From the NCBI RefSeq assembly GCF_010727605.1, contig NZ_AP022568.1, positions 2,170,001 through 2,234,000 of the forward strand: a DNA stretch of 64,000 nt. The letters are read 5' to 3'. Numbering within the stretch: the first letter of the stretch is position 1; each line of letters starts with the position of its first letter. Below are positions 1 to 8,776 of the stretch, piece by piece. The position numbers and the translations under genes were made by a program. A model generated the notes under the pieces. The model was not told the DNA's origin, did not search any database, and worked only from the letters and a program-made list of their open reading frames with translations. This DNA is from Mycobacterium simiae. Its GTDB lineage: Bacteria > Actinomycetota > Actinomycetes > Mycobacteriales > Mycobacteriaceae.

Positions 1-849
1 AATCAGCGGGACACTGGGTTCCATCCGCATTGTTTCGGCAGCAACTGCGGACAGACGGGTCGGATCTTGCGCCACGCCGTCCAGCTGGTCGCGGTGCCGC
101 AGGGCGACCAGGATACTGCAGGGAATTTGGCTACCCGTTGTATCATGCGCTGCTACAAGGAGATTAGAGATCATCACGACCGTTTCGTCATGGGTGAGCC
201 GTTCTCCTTCGACCTCGGCAGCGAGCAGGCCGGTAATCAGATCGGATCCGGGGTCGCCGCTTCGCCGCCGGGTGAGGTCGTGAACATAGCTCTGCAACTC
301 TGTGACCGCGCGCGTCGCATTGCCGATCTGGTCCGGGGTCATCACGAAGAATACCGGGCTCAGGGCGTCCGCCCACTGCGCGAACAAGGGGACATCGGTA
401 GCTGGCACCCCGAGCAGGCGGCAGGTCAGTCCGGCCGCCACGGCCGCACCGGCGGGAACCAGATCTCCGCTCCGCCTGGCCGACCCGATCGCTGCGGCGG
501 CCAGCTCGGCCGCGGCGTCCTGCAGTGCGGCAACCGCCCGCGGCGTAAAGGCACGCGCGACGAGTGTTCGCATCCGCTGGTGGTAATCGCCCTCGGTGGT
601 AAACATCAACCGGCCGTACCAATCTCGTAATGGCCCGCTGGTGATGCCCATCATGTCGAACAGCGTCAAGCCGATGCCATTGAGCCGCTTGTCACGCACC
701 AGCAGTTCAACATCGCGCTGGCGCAGCGCGACAACGGCGCCGGTCATCTCATCTCTGGCCAACGGGCCCCGTCGCGCGGCCTCGCGCAACACCCCATGCA
801 GATCACCGGCCAGATTCCCAGTCAGGTCGACAGTCGGCAATGCGCCCAC
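1..849 (-). CDS. Cytochrome P450, 5' part (runs off the left edge)
   Basis: An open frame of 283 codons reads from a GTG at 849 to the window edge with no stop, so only the N-terminal part is present. A ribosome site (AAGGAG, 5 nt before the GTG) fixes the start. The protein shows the P450 I-helix oxygen-binding motif A-H-D-T-T after ISNLLVA, and near the edge the K-helix E-T-M-R (ExxR). An RMRTLVARAFTPRAV stretch typical of the C-helix region precedes them. The haem-binding Cys loop lies beyond the edge and cannot be checked. A monooxygenase role is known for the family; substrate and CYP family are not recognisable. It is transcribed away from the neighbouring R2lox pseudogene. Confidence 0.88.
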   Translation of the reverse strand, partial: MGALPTVDLTGNLAGDLHGVLREAARRGPLARDEMTGAVVALRQRDVELLVRDKRLNGIGLTLFDMMGITSGPLRDWYGRLMFTTEGDYHQRMRTLVARAFTPRAVAALQDAAAELAAAAIGSARRSGDLVPAGAAVAAGLTCRLLGVPATDVPLFAQWADALSPVFFVMTPDQIGNATRAVTELQSYVHDLTRRRSGDPGSDLITGLLAAEVEGERLTHDETVVMISNLLVAAHDTTGSQIPCSILVALRHRDQLDGVAQDPTRLSAVAAETMRMEPSVPLI

Positions 850-1116
850 AGCTTCTCCTTTCACTCATGCGCACACACCGAAGGAGGAATCGGTGGAAGC
901 TGGCGATGAAAATCTGTTGTCACGCGGCTGCTTTCACGAGGCGTATACGCGAAGATAGCCCAAGCTTGCGTGGGGCGCGAGGAGGTGCGCTGCACCGTCC
1001 CCGGCGAAAGACCGAAAACTCTTACTATTCCTGGGGTTTGAAAGGCCGTGGCTCGCAGCTGGTAGATCGAGCCTTGCAGCAAAGTCTTCGATCAGCAGGC
1101 AAACACGTTGCGTACC
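850..1116. other. Intergenic region without a convincing gene
   Basis: This stretch separates the P450 gene from the R2lox pseudogene. It holds one 21-residue frame (893-958, +) with a strong AAGGAGG 5 nt before a GTG, but no recognisable product and no coupling to a downstream intact gene. Weak similarity to the 5' end of the R2lox gene may continue leftwards to about 1050. No terminator or clear promoter is visible. Confidence 0.4.
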
Positions 1117-1728
1117 AAGTTGCGCGCGTTCTGCCGTTGGCGAGGCTCCCGTTCGACGGCAGGGTTGGGAGCAGCTGACCGACGACGAAGTGACTTCGCC
1201 ATCCGCCTGTGCGCGCAGTTCGTCGCCGGCCAGGAAGCGGTCACCCACGACATCGAACCGTTCATGGCGTCCATGGGCACCGAGGGCCGGCTCGGCGACG
1301 AGATATACCTGACGCAGTTCGCCTTCGAGGAGGTATTTGACCCGTCACCGACTGCCCAGGTGCGCGCATCGGCAACCTATAACCACGTGGTCGAGGGCAT
1401 GATGGCGCTGACCGGGTACCACTCTTGGCACCGGATCTGCAACGGCCACACGCCAACTGGGAGGCGTTCGAAACGCGGATGAACAAGCTCATCCCGCCGG
1501 TGCTGCGGGCCACCGAGGAAAGCTACGCGATGTACGGCGACGACATCCCGTTCGGCTTGCAGCTGGTCGAGTCTCGACAGTACGCCGCCGAGAAGGGGAT
1601 GCGGCGGTTCGGCACCATCTCCAGCGCCCGCGGTCATCCGGATCGGCGAGATCGACCTTGACTCGCCGCTGCAGCTCGAGGACACCTTCGCCGAGGAGGA
1701 CCGGAAGGTGCTGGCGGCCAGGGCCTAA
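1117..1728 (+). pseudogene. Decayed second copy of the R2-like ligand-binding oxidase gene
   Basis: Three frames in succession encode pieces of the same protein that is intact at 5030-5971: WEQLTDDE, then [20 protein letters not shown] to FAFEE, then [15 protein letters not shown] to LTGYHSWH, then [10 protein letters not shown] to [13 protein letters not shown], then [11 protein letters not shown] and a TAA at 1726-1728. Frameshifts lie near 1185, 1465 and 1635. Two in-phase blocks of the parent are missing: the stretch after FAFEE carrying the metal ligand His104, and the block with Glu202/His205. The Glu68 ligand is Gln here. With four metal-site positions lost it cannot be a working R2lox. 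The copy is diverged, not a recent duplication. Confidence 0.9.
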
Positions 1729-1739
1729 GCCGCTGAGCG

Positions 1740-3383
1740 CTACAGGGTTTCATCGAGCTCACCGAGGCGGTCCGTGAGCCGCAGGTTCTCGGAGTAGTCC
1801 ACCGGGCAGCAGATCAGCGACACCCCGTCGTCGTCGAGTGCCGCCCGCAGCGTGGGCAGCAGCTCGTCGGCGCTGTTGATCCGATAGCCCTTGGCGCCAA
1901 AGCTTTCCGCGTACGTGACGATGTCGGGGTTGTCGAACCGCACATAGTGATGCTCGCCGAGCTCGAGATCCATCTTCCACTCGATGAGGCCGTATCCGCC
2001 GTCCTCCCAGACCAGCACCACCAACGGGATCTTCTCGCGCACGGCCGTCTCGATCTCCTGCGAGTTCATCAGAAAGGCGCCATCACCCACCACCGCCAGC
2101 ACCTTCACCTCCGGTTGCGCCAGCTTCACGCCCAGCGCGCCGGGCAGCGCGAAACCCATGGTGGACAGTCCATTTGAGATGAGGCAGGTGTTGCGTTCGA
2201 AGGTCGGATACAGCCGGGCCATCCACATCTTGGTCGCACCCGTGTCGACCAGCACCACGTCGGAGCGGCCCAGCGCTGCCCGGGTGTCGGCGACGACCCG
2301 CTGCGGCGCCAGCGGATAACGTGAATCTTGTTGCCCACGCGCGAATTCCTCGTCCAGCAGGCCCGATCCCGGCACCTCGGCGCGGTCGAAGCTGCACCCG
2401 GACAGCGCATCGGCCAGTTGGTTCAGCGAGTCGCTGATATCTCCGATGATGCCGACGTCGACTGAGTAGTGCGCGTCCACCTCGGCCGGGAAGCGGTGAA
2501 TGTGGATGATCTTCTTGTCGGCCTGCGGGTTGATCCGGACCGGGTCGAACTCCTGCAACTCATAGCCGACGGCGATCACCACGTCGGCGTTGTCGAACCC
2601 GAAGTTGACGTAGTCGTGCCGCATGAAACCCAGCGTCCCGATGCTGTTCGGGTGGTCATCGGGCATCACACCCTTGCCGTGGAAGGTGTTGGCCACTCGG
2701 ATTCCCAGTTTCTCGGCGAAACGCACCAACGCTGCCGTCGCGTCGCTGCGCGCGGCCCCGTGCCCGGCCAACAACACCGGCTGTTGGGCGGTCCGCAGGA
2801 TGTCGACGGCCCTGGCCACCTGACGGGCCGCCGGTGCGTCGGCGCGCACGACGTTGCGCGGCAACGGCCGCAGCTCGTACTCGGCGTCGTCCTCGTCGAT
2901 ATGTTCCGGGACGGCCAGGTAGACGGCGGCCGGCCGTTCCGTCTCGGCGACCTTGAACGCCTTGCGGACCATCTCCGGTATGGCGCGCGCCGTCGGCACC
3001 GGGGCCGACCATCGGGTGATCGGCGCGTACATCGAGACCAGGTCGACGTACTGGTGGGACTCCTTGTATTCGCGGTCCTGTCCGACCTGCGCCGAGATGG
3101 CGACCAGCGGGGTGCTATTGGTGGTGGCGTCGGCGACACCGAGCTGCATGTTGATGGCACCGGGGCCCAGCGTCGCGGATACCACCCCGGCACGCCCGGT
3201 CACCCGGCCGTACATCTCGGCCATGAAGGCCGCGCCCTGCTCGTGCCGGGTCAGGATGTAGCGGATGTCGGATGCCGCCAACGCCTGGATGAACCGGATG
3301 TTCTCCTCGCCGGGGATGCCGAAGACGACGGTAACCCCCTCGTTCTCCAGGCATTTAACAATCAGCTGAGCCGCAGTGCTCAT
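1740..3383 (-). CDS. ThDP-dependent enzyme, catabolic acetolactate synthase (AlsS) type
   Basis: 547 residues, the usual length for the acetohydroxyacid-synthase family. The catalytic Glu (RHEQGA, E48) sits in the N-terminal ThDP domain. GDGAFLMN (433-440) starts the ThDP/Mg2+ motif in the C-terminal domain. The VWEDGGYG and PVDYSENLRL segments resemble Bacillus AlsS more than the anabolic IlvB enzymes. Such enzymes join two pyruvates to acetolactate, but related decarboxylases and ligases share the fold, so the substrate is inferred. The start ATG has AGGAGG upstream. It is divergent from gabD1 (93 bp apart); no regulatory small subunit gene is adjacent, which fits a catabolic role. Confidence 0.82.
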   Translation of the reverse strand: MSTAAQLIVKCLENEGVTVVFGIPGEENIRFIQALAASDIRYILTRHEQGAAFMAEMYGRVTGRAGVVSATLGPGAINMQLGVADATTNSTPLVAISAQVGQDREYKESHQYVDLVSMYAPITRWSAPVPTARAIPEMVRKAFKVAETERPAAVYLAVPEHIDEDDAEYELRPLPRNVVRADAPAARQVARAVDILRTAQQPVLLAGHGAARSDATAALVRFAEKLGIRVANTFHGKGVMPDDHPNSIGTLGFMRHDYVNFGFDNADVVIAVGYELQEFDPVRINPQADKKIIHIHRFPAEVDAHYSVDVGIIGDISDSLNQLADALSGCSFDRAEVPGSGLLDEEFARGQQDSRYPLAPQRVVADTRAALGRSDVVLVDTGATKMWMARLYPTFERNTCLISNGLSTMGFALPGALGVKLAQPEVKVLAVVGDGAFLMNSQEIETAVREKIPLVVLVWEDGGYGLIEWKMDLELGEHHYVRFDNPDIVTYAESFGAKGYRINSADELLPTLRAALDDDGVSLICCPVDYSENLRLTDRLGELDETL

Positions 3384-3476
3384 CTGCCACCTCCCTCCTG
3401 GGAACGATAGTGGCAGGCTAGGTGTTGAACGTTTCAGTCCCCTTGGGAAAAAACAGCAAAAGGGAAGGATGTCAGC

Positions 3477-4895
3477 GTGTCAATCGCGACCATCAACCCG
3501 GCCACCGGCGAGACAGTCAAGACTTTTACCCCTGCAACCGATGAGGAAATCGACGCGGCGATCGCGCGGGCGTACGCGCGGTTCAAGGATTACCGCCGCA
3601 ACACCACTTTCGCCCAGCGTGCTGAATGGGCGAATGCGACCGCCGACCTGCTGGAAAAAGAGGCCGACGATGTCGCGGCGATGATGACCCTGGAGATGGG
3701 CAAGACCCTGAAGTCGGCGAAGGCCGAAGCGCTGAAGTGCGCCAAGGGTTTTCGCTACTACGCCGAGAAGGCCGAGCAGCTGCTGGCCGACGAGCCGGCC
3801 GAGGCGGACAAGGTCGGGGCGAAAAAGGCCTATACCCGCTACCAGCCGCTGGGTGTGGTGCTGGCCATCATGCCGTGGAACTTCCCGCTGTGGCAGGCAG
3901 TGCGGTTCGCCGCCCCGGCGCTGATGGCCGGCAACGTCGGCATTCTCAAGCACGCATCCAACGTGCCGCAGTCCGCGCTTTACCTGGCCGACGTCATCGC
4001 CCGCGGCGGCTTCCCAGACGGCTGCTTCCAGACGCTGCTGGTCTCGTCCAGCGCGGTCGAGCGCATCCTGCGCGACCCGCGGGTCGCGGCCGCCACCCTG
4101 ACCGGCAGTGAGCCGGCCGGGCAGTCGGTCGCAGCGATCGCTGGCGACGAGATCAAACCCACCGTGCTCGAACTCGGCGGCAGCGACCCGTTCATCGTGA
4201 TGCCGTCGGCCAACCTGGACGAAGCCGCCAAGACCGCCGTCACCGCGCGCGTGCAAAACAACGGCCAGTCCTGCATCGCCGCGAAGCGGTTCATCGTTCA
4301 CACCGACATCTACGACGCGTTTGTCGACAAGTTCACCGAGCGGATGGCCGGGCTCAAGGTCGGAGACCCGACCGACCCGGACACCGACGTGGGCCCGCTG
4401 GCCACCGAGTCCGGCCGCGACGACATCGCCAAGCAGGTCGACGACGCGGCCGCAGCGGGCGCCACAATCCGGCTCGGCGGCAAACCCATCGACGGGCCGG
4501 GTTGGTTCTATCCGCCGACCGTGGTCACCGACATCACCAAGGACATGGCGCTCTACACCGAAGAGGTGTTCGGCCCGGTGGCCTCGATGTACCGGGCCAA
4601 GGACATCGACGAAGCGATCGAGATCGCCAACGCCACCACCTTCGGATTGGGCTCCAACGCCTGGACCAACGACGAGGCCGAGCAGCTTCGCTTCATCGAC
4701 GACATCGAGGCCGGCCAGGTCTTCATCAACGGCATGACGGTGTCCTACCCGGAGCTGGGCTTCGGCGGCATCAAACGGTCCGGCTACGGCCGCGAACTCG
4801 CCGGCCTGGGCATCCGCGCATTCGTCAACGCCAAGACCGTGTGGGTCGGGGAGTCCGAAGAGGGCTCGGCGGCCGGCGCCAACAAGGTCGAGTAA
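3477..4895 (+). CDS. gabD1: Succinate-semialdehyde dehydrogenase (NADP+), GabD1
   Basis: 472 residues of the aldehyde dehydrogenase superfamily, close to the remembered M. tuberculosis GabD1 (Rv0234c) along its whole length. The catalytic Cys is C266 (NGQSCIAAKR), the general base Glu is E232 (LELGGSD), and the Rossmann region has PWNFPLW. It oxidises succinic semialdehyde to succinate, part of the GABA-shunt-like route around 2-oxoglutarate. GTG at 3477 is chosen because AGGGAAGGA lies about 8 nt upstream and the protein then begins as in Mtb; an ATG at 3469 is out of frame. It ends with about 15 residues beyond the conserved TVWV stretch. Convergent with R2lox. Confidence 0.95.
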   Translation: MSIATINPATGETVKTFTPATDEEIDAAIARAYARFKDYRRNTTFAQRAEWANATADLLEKEADDVAAMMTLEMGKTLKSAKAEALKCAKGFRYYAEKAEQLLADEPAEADKVGAKKAYTRYQPLGVVLAIMPWNFPLWQAVRFAAPALMAGNVGILKHASNVPQSALYLADVIARGGFPDGCFQTLLVSSSAVERILRDPRVAAATLTGSEPAGQSVAAIAGDEIKPTVLELGGSDPFIVMPSANLDEAAKTAVTARVQNNGQSCIAAKRFIVHTDIYDAFVDKFTERMAGLKVGDPTDPDTDVGPLATESGRDDIAKQVDDAAAAGATIRLGGKPIDGPGWFYPPTVVTDITKDMALYTEEVFGPVASMYRAKDIDEAIEIANATTFGLGSNAWTNDEAEQLRFIDDIEAGQVFINGMTVSYPELGFGGIKRSGYGRELAGLGIRAFVNAKTVWVGESEEGSAAGANKVE

Positions 4896-5029
4896 GCGGG
4901 CGTCGAGCGCGCAGCGGTCGCAGGCGCGCGTCGTCGAGCGTGTGGCCTACGCACCAATCGAGGCGGTTTCGGTGCATTAAGGCTCACACTCGGCGATAAG
5001 CGCGTCGCCGCGCCCAGCGGCCGCCGCGG
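4896..5029. other. Convergent intergenic spacer
   Basis: A 134-bp GC-rich gap lies between the gabD1 stop and the R2lox stop. It contains repeated GTCGAGCG and GCGCGC words that could fold, but no hairpin followed by a T tract, so no terminator is called. Confidence 0.4.
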
Positions 5030-5971
5030 TTAGGCCGAGGCGCCGGCGAGCACCCGCTCGTCCTCCTCGGCGAAGGTGTCTTCGAGCTGCAGCGGTGAAT
5101 AGTCGAGGTCGATCTCCTCGAGCGGCCGGCCCCGAGCGCTGGCGATGGTGCCAAACCGGCGCATGCCCTTGTCCGAGGCGTACTGCATGGAGTCGTCCGT
5201 CGACAGGCCGAACGGCATCGGGTCATAGAGGGCAAAGCCCTCTTCGATGAGGCGCAGCCCCAGCGGCATTAGCTCGTTCATCCGCGCTTCGAAGACACCC
5301 CAGTTGGCGTCGTCGGCGGCGACATGCCGCCGGCAGGTAAAAGTGCCCCAGGCCATGTGGCGTCGCTCGTCGTCGCCGATGCGGCGAATCAGCTCCTGCA
5401 TGCCCGGCAGGATGCCGCGTTCCACGCAGATCTTGTGCCACAGGTAGTAGCCGGTCAGCGCCAGCATCCCCTCGACCATGTGGTTGTAGGTGACCGAGGC
5501 GCGAACCTGGGCAGCCGGAGACGGGTCAACGGTCAACGCGCTCAAGCACTCCGGCAATTCGTCGTAGAAGATCGCGCGGTAGCTCGGGACGTCGTCGATG
5601 TACGGGTGCAGGTCGTCGGTGACGCCGACGGCGTCCAGCCACATGCGGAACACCTGGACGTGCTTGGCCTCCTCAAAGGCGAACTGCGTCAGGTACATCT
5701 CGTCGCCCAGCCGGCCCTCGGCCCGCATGGCAGCCATGAATGGCTGGATGTCCTGGGTGACTGATTCCTCGCCCGCGATGAACTCCGCGCACAATCGGGT
5801 CGCGTAGTGGCGCTCGTCGGCGGTCAGCCGTTCCCAGTCCTGCCGGTCGCGGGAGAAGTCGATGTCGGCAGGATTCCAGAACTTGGCGTTGCCACCGGCA
5901 AATAGCTTGAGCGGCAAGCTATTCCAGTTGAGGCCGCCCTGGGCCATTGAGGCGACTCGTGTCCTGTTCAT
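5030..5971 (-). CDS. nrdB: R2-like ligand-binding oxidase (R2lox), Mn/Fe protein
   Basis: 313 residues, orthologous to Rv0233, which was first annotated as a ribonucleotide reductase small subunit (nrdB). Established work on MtR2lox shows a heterodinuclear Mn/Fe site, a bound long-chain fatty-acid ligand and a Val71-Tyr162 ether crosslink; the physiological reaction is unknown. All expected residues are present at the same numbers: E68 and V71 (AGEESV), E101 and H104 (FEEAKH), Y162 and E167 (TYNHMVE), E202 and H205 (DERRH). The start ATG overlaps the TetR stop (ATGA) with GAGGAGG upstream inside the regulator gene, so the two are translationally coupled. A broken second copy lies at 1117-1728. 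Confidence 0.96.
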   Translation of the reverse strand: MNRTRVASMAQGGLNWNSLPLKLFAGGNAKFWNPADIDFSRDRQDWERLTADERHYATRLCAEFIAGEESVTQDIQPFMAAMRAEGRLGDEMYLTQFAFEEAKHVQVFRMWLDAVGVTDDLHPYIDDVPSYRAIFYDELPECLSALTVDPSPAAQVRASVTYNHMVEGMLALTGYYLWHKICVERGILPGMQELIRRIGDDERRHMAWGTFTCRRHVAADDANWGVFEARMNELMPLGLRLIEEGFALYDPMPFGLSTDDSMQYASDKGMRRFGTIASARGRPLEEIDLDYSPLQLEDTFAEEDERVLAGASA

Positions 5972-6657
5972 GTGACCTCCTCAGATCTCATCAGGGCTGG
6001 GGTAGGGGAGGAATCCGGCGCGGCGAAGGCGGCGGCTAGGACCGCGACAATCCTTCGCACGGCCAGGGCCGGCTGTTCGGGGCTGGGCTCGTCGAGCCCG
6101 AGGATGGGGTCCAGGCCACGCATATACGGCGCCAGCGCCAAATGCGGGAAGATCAGCAGCAGCAGCGACAGCAGCACGTCGGTGTCGGCGTCCGCGCGCA
6201 AGTCGCCGCGCACCTGGGCGGTGTGCACCAGGGGCCGCAACACCTCTAGGTAGTGGCGGTGAATGACACTGCGCACGCTGATGCGGGCGTCGGTGTCAAC
6301 CTCGAGCGTGGCCGCGGCGTGCAGCGCACGTTCTCGCGGATGCTCGGCGTAGTAGGCGACCCAGCCGTCGAGCAATTCGGTGAGGAACTCGAAGAACGGC
6401 CGGTCCGGATCGAGGTTGTGAATCAGGTCTTCCATGTAGACCCGCACCCGCTGGCTGCCGATGTCGGCGATGAACGAGAACAGGTCGCGCTTGTCGGCGA
6501 AGTACTGGAACAAGCTGCCCTTGGCAACGCCGGCCCGGCGCGCGATGACGTTGAGGCTGCCGGAGGAGAATCCGTGCGCTCCGAACTCGGCCTCGGCCGC
6601 CTCGATGATCGCGGTGCGACGAGCGGGGTCGACGCGTGCCCATGTGACCGTCGGCAT
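5968..6657 (-). CDS. TetR-family regulator of the R2lox gene
   Basis: 229 residues, orthologous to Rv0232. The N-terminal helix-turn-helix is typical: [15 protein letters not shown], then [17 protein letters not shown] (about residues 38-54). The C-terminal half is the variable ligand-binding domain. AAGGAGG precedes the ATG. The gene overlaps R2lox by 4 nt, so the regulator probably controls its own operon. A near-perfect palindrome centred 25 bp upstream of the start (6675-6689) is the likely operator. The ligand is unknown; a fatty acid or acyl-CoA is an inference from the R2lox ligand and the neighbouring fadE4. Confidence 0.93.
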   Translation of the reverse strand: MPTVTWARVDPARRTAIIEAAEAEFGAHGFSSGSLNVIARRAGVAKGSLFQYFADKRDLFSFIADIGSQRVRVYMEDLIHNLDPDRPFFEFLTELLDGWVAYYAEHPRERALHAAATLEVDTDARISVRSVIHRHYLEVLRPLVHTAQVRGDLRADADTDVLLSLLLLIFPHLALAPYMRGLDPILGLDEPSPEQPALAVRRIVAVLAAAFAAPDSSPTPALMRSEEVT

Positions 6658-6674
6658 CCGGCCTCCTTGCCTCG

Positions 6675-6689
6675 ATGACCACTGGTCAT
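6675..6689. promoter_or_regulatory. Probable TetR operator upstream of the R2lox operon
   Basis: ATGACCA-C-TGGTCAT is a perfect 7-bp inverted repeat around one base, 18 bp before the TetR start codon. Position and symmetry fit autoregulation by the TetR protein encoded at 5968-6657. A second, looser repeat (ACTGTG, 8-bp spacer, CACAGT) lies at 6693-6712. Confidence 0.65.
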
Positions 6690-6692
6690 CTT

Positions 6693-6712
6693 ACTGTGAG
6701 GCGCGCCACAGT
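6693..6712. promoter_or_regulatory. Second inverted repeat upstream of the R2lox TetR gene
   Basis: ACTGTG and CACAGT form 6-bp arms with an AGGCGCGC spacer, immediately beyond the 6675-6689 palindrome. It could be a second operator half or part of the promoter. The sequence differs from the first palindrome, so a different regulator is possible. Confidence 0.35.
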
Positions 6713-6785
6713 CAAGGGTTCCATCCTGGCGCCTCAGCGAAGCCGAATAACGGTGGAAGCGGGCCCTGCTGGCTAACATTTGTGG

Positions 6786-6899
6786 GTGCTTGACCGCTGG
6801 CCCGTCGTCGGCAGAACTGAGGAGATCGCACAGGTCATCCGGCTGTTCGATGCCGCGCCGGGACAGCGCGGCATCGAGGCCTACGGCCGCATCTGGTAG
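6786..6899 (+). pseudogene. Remnant of a LuxR/AAA-type regulator N-terminus
   Basis: A GTG-initiated 37-residue frame begins with LDRWPVVGRTEEIAQVIRLF, which resembles the first residues of large LuxR-family regulators with an N-terminal ATPase (the W-P-x-V-G-R-x-x-E pattern just before the P-loop). It stops with TAG at 6897-6899, and its last 19 nt are antisense to the end of fadE4. No P-loop or HTH follows. The simplest reading is the 5' stub of a gene deleted at the fadE4 junction. It could also be a chance frame. Confidence 0.35.
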
Positions 6900-8614
6900 G
6901 CGCCGTTGAGCGGCTGGATGTGTTCCTTCCAGACCTGGTCGTAGCGCGCCTGGTCGAACACGGGACGACGGATCATCCGCATCGCGAAGCGTGCCTGCGC
7001 CTCGGTGGTGGCGGACTTGTCGCCGAGCGCGACGGCGTAGCTGTTGAAGTCGCGGACCAGCACGGCGAAGATCTCGTCGATCAGCGCCTCGGCTCCCCCC
7101 TGGTCCAACCCGGATAGCGGGGCCTCTTCCAAGATCAGCTGAGCGTAGGGCACCGTGGCGAACAACTGTCCCACCCCAAATGCGAAGTCAATGTCCTTCT
7201 GCTGCGCGGGATCCGGCGTGGCGCTCGCCAGCATGTCGGCCAGCACGTCGATCTGATCGCGCAGCAGCGCCACGTTGGGCAGATGGGCATGGCCGTCGAA
7301 CGGCGCGCGCCAATCGTGGAAGTGCACCTTGCCCAATCCCCCCGTCGGGCCCTGCCGGAACAGGAACGCGTCGTCGGCCGCGTCGTCACGACGACCGATC
7401 ACCGGCAAGTCGGCATTCGGCGCAAACAGGTAGTTGGGCATGAACTTGGCCAGCAACCCGATGTTGATGTGCACGGTGCCCTCAAGCCTTGGCAGCAAAC
7501 CGATTTCGCGGGCCATGGCCTCGAAGATGGTGTCCTTCTCGACACCCTTCGCGGCGATCACGTCCCACAGTGCGGTGATCACCCGCTCGCCTTCGCTGGT
7601 GATCTTCGCCTTGGTCAGCGGGCTGTACAGCAGATAGCGGCGATCGTTGGCCGACGCGCTGCGCATGTAGTCGCAGGCCCGGGTGGCGACCAGCTTCATC
7701 GCGATCAACCGCACGTAGGCGTCGGTGAGCAGCCTGCGCACGTGGCTGAAGTCGGTGACGACCGTTCCGTATAGATGTCGGTTGGACGCGTGGGTGATCG
7801 CCTCGTACATGGCGTGGGTGCACATGCCGACTGCCCCCCAGCCGAGGTTGTACTTGCACACGTTGACCGTGTTGAGCGCGGCATGGAAAGCGTCCGGGCC
7901 GCGGTGCAACAGATCGGATTCGGCGACCGGATAGTCGCGCAGCGCATAGTTGGCGACGAAGTTCTGCGAGTTCACCACGTTCTTGATCAGCTCGTAGCGA
8001 TCGTGCTGGGAGTCCGCGACGAAGAAGACGTATTCGTCGTCCTTCGGCGACGACCCGGCGATTTTGCCGAAGGTCGACACCATCCGCGCGACATTAGCGT
8101 TGCCGATGTAGTACTTCTCGCCGTTGGCCGTCCAACCACCGTGACCGTCGGGCCGCAGCACCATGTCGGTCTGATAGACGTCCGCGCCGTGGGACTGCTC
8201 GGACAGCCCGAAGCCGAACACCTCACCGGCCTGAAGCTGCGCGGCGGCCTTGCGCTTGGCGTCCTCGTTGGCGCTCATCCAGATCGGCCCTAGGCCGAGG
8301 GCGGTGACTTGGAATGGATACCAATAGTTCAGCCCGTAGAAGCCCACGATCTCGGCGAACTCACTGATCCGGTAGGTGTCCCAGCGGCAGGCCAAGTCGG
8401 CCGAGGTGCCGTATTCCGACGGCGTGAGCAGGGACGCGAAGATGTGTTCCCGGCCGATGTGGTCCAGGAATTCGGAGTACCACCGGCGCTCGTGATCGTC
8501 GGCCTTTAGTCGCGCCTTGCCGCGGGACTCGAAGAAGTCCACGGTGGCGGCCATGATCTCCGCCGAGCGGCGGTCGGGGTAGCGGCGTTGCAAACGATTC
8601 GGATTGAGCAACAT
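6881..8614 (-). CDS. fadE4: Acyl-CoA dehydrogenase FadE4
   Basis: 577 residues, of the long acyl-CoA dehydrogenase subgroup, and orthologous to Rv0231. The middle domain has the FAD-contacting GFGLSEQSHGADV segment followed by a YYIGNA strand. The C-terminal helical domain carries the NRHLYGTVVTDFSHVRRLL region, in the place where the family has R-x-x-F-G. It would introduce the alpha-beta double bond in an acyl-CoA; chain specificity is unknown. The ATG has GGAGAT upstream. It is divergent from php and lies downstream of, but not coupled to, the TetR-R2lox pair; whether the TetR protein also acts here cannot be read from the sequence. Confidence 0.92.
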   Translation of the reverse strand: MLLNPNRLQRRYPDRRSAEIMAATVDFFESRGKARLKADDHERRWYSEFLDHIGREHIFASLLTPSEYGTSADLACRWDTYRISEFAEIVGFYGLNYWYPFQVTALGLGPIWMSANEDAKRKAAAQLQAGEVFGFGLSEQSHGADVYQTDMVLRPDGHGGWTANGEKYYIGNANVARMVSTFGKIAGSSPKDDEYVFFVADSQHDRYELIKNVVNSQNFVANYALRDYPVAESDLLHRGPDAFHAALNTVNVCKYNLGWGAVGMCTHAMYEAITHASNRHLYGTVVTDFSHVRRLLTDAYVRLIAMKLVATRACDYMRSASANDRRYLLYSPLTKAKITSEGERVITALWDVIAAKGVEKDTIFEAMAREIGLLPRLEGTVHINIGLLAKFMPNYLFAPNADLPVIGRRDDAADDAFLFRQGPTGGLGKVHFHDWRAPFDGHAHLPNVALLRDQIDVLADMLASATPDPAQQKDIDFAFGVGQLFATVPYAQLILEEAPLSGLDQGGAEALIDEIFAVLVRDFNSYAVALGDKSATTEAQARFAMRMIRRPVFDQARYDQVWKEHIQPLNGAYQMRP

Positions 8615-8776
8615 GGCGGTATCTCCGGGAGAAGAATCGGGCGGCGAACCGGTCGCGGCCGACGGTACGCCACTAATCCCGGCGTCTGGGCGTCATGCGG
8701 GGATTGCTGGAAAATTTGCATTGTCGTGGTAATTGCCCCTGTTGGAGCACCACCGCCCGCGCCTAGCATCAGCGAC

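Noticed and set aside
188..622. 144-residue frame and overlapping plus-strand frames at the left edge
   Set aside because: They overlap the P450 frame, which has the I-helix and ExxR motifs and continues off the edge.
893..958. 21-residue frame with a strong AAGGAGG
   Set aside because: Too short to support, no conserved feature, not coupled to an intact gene; kept only as a note in the region entry.
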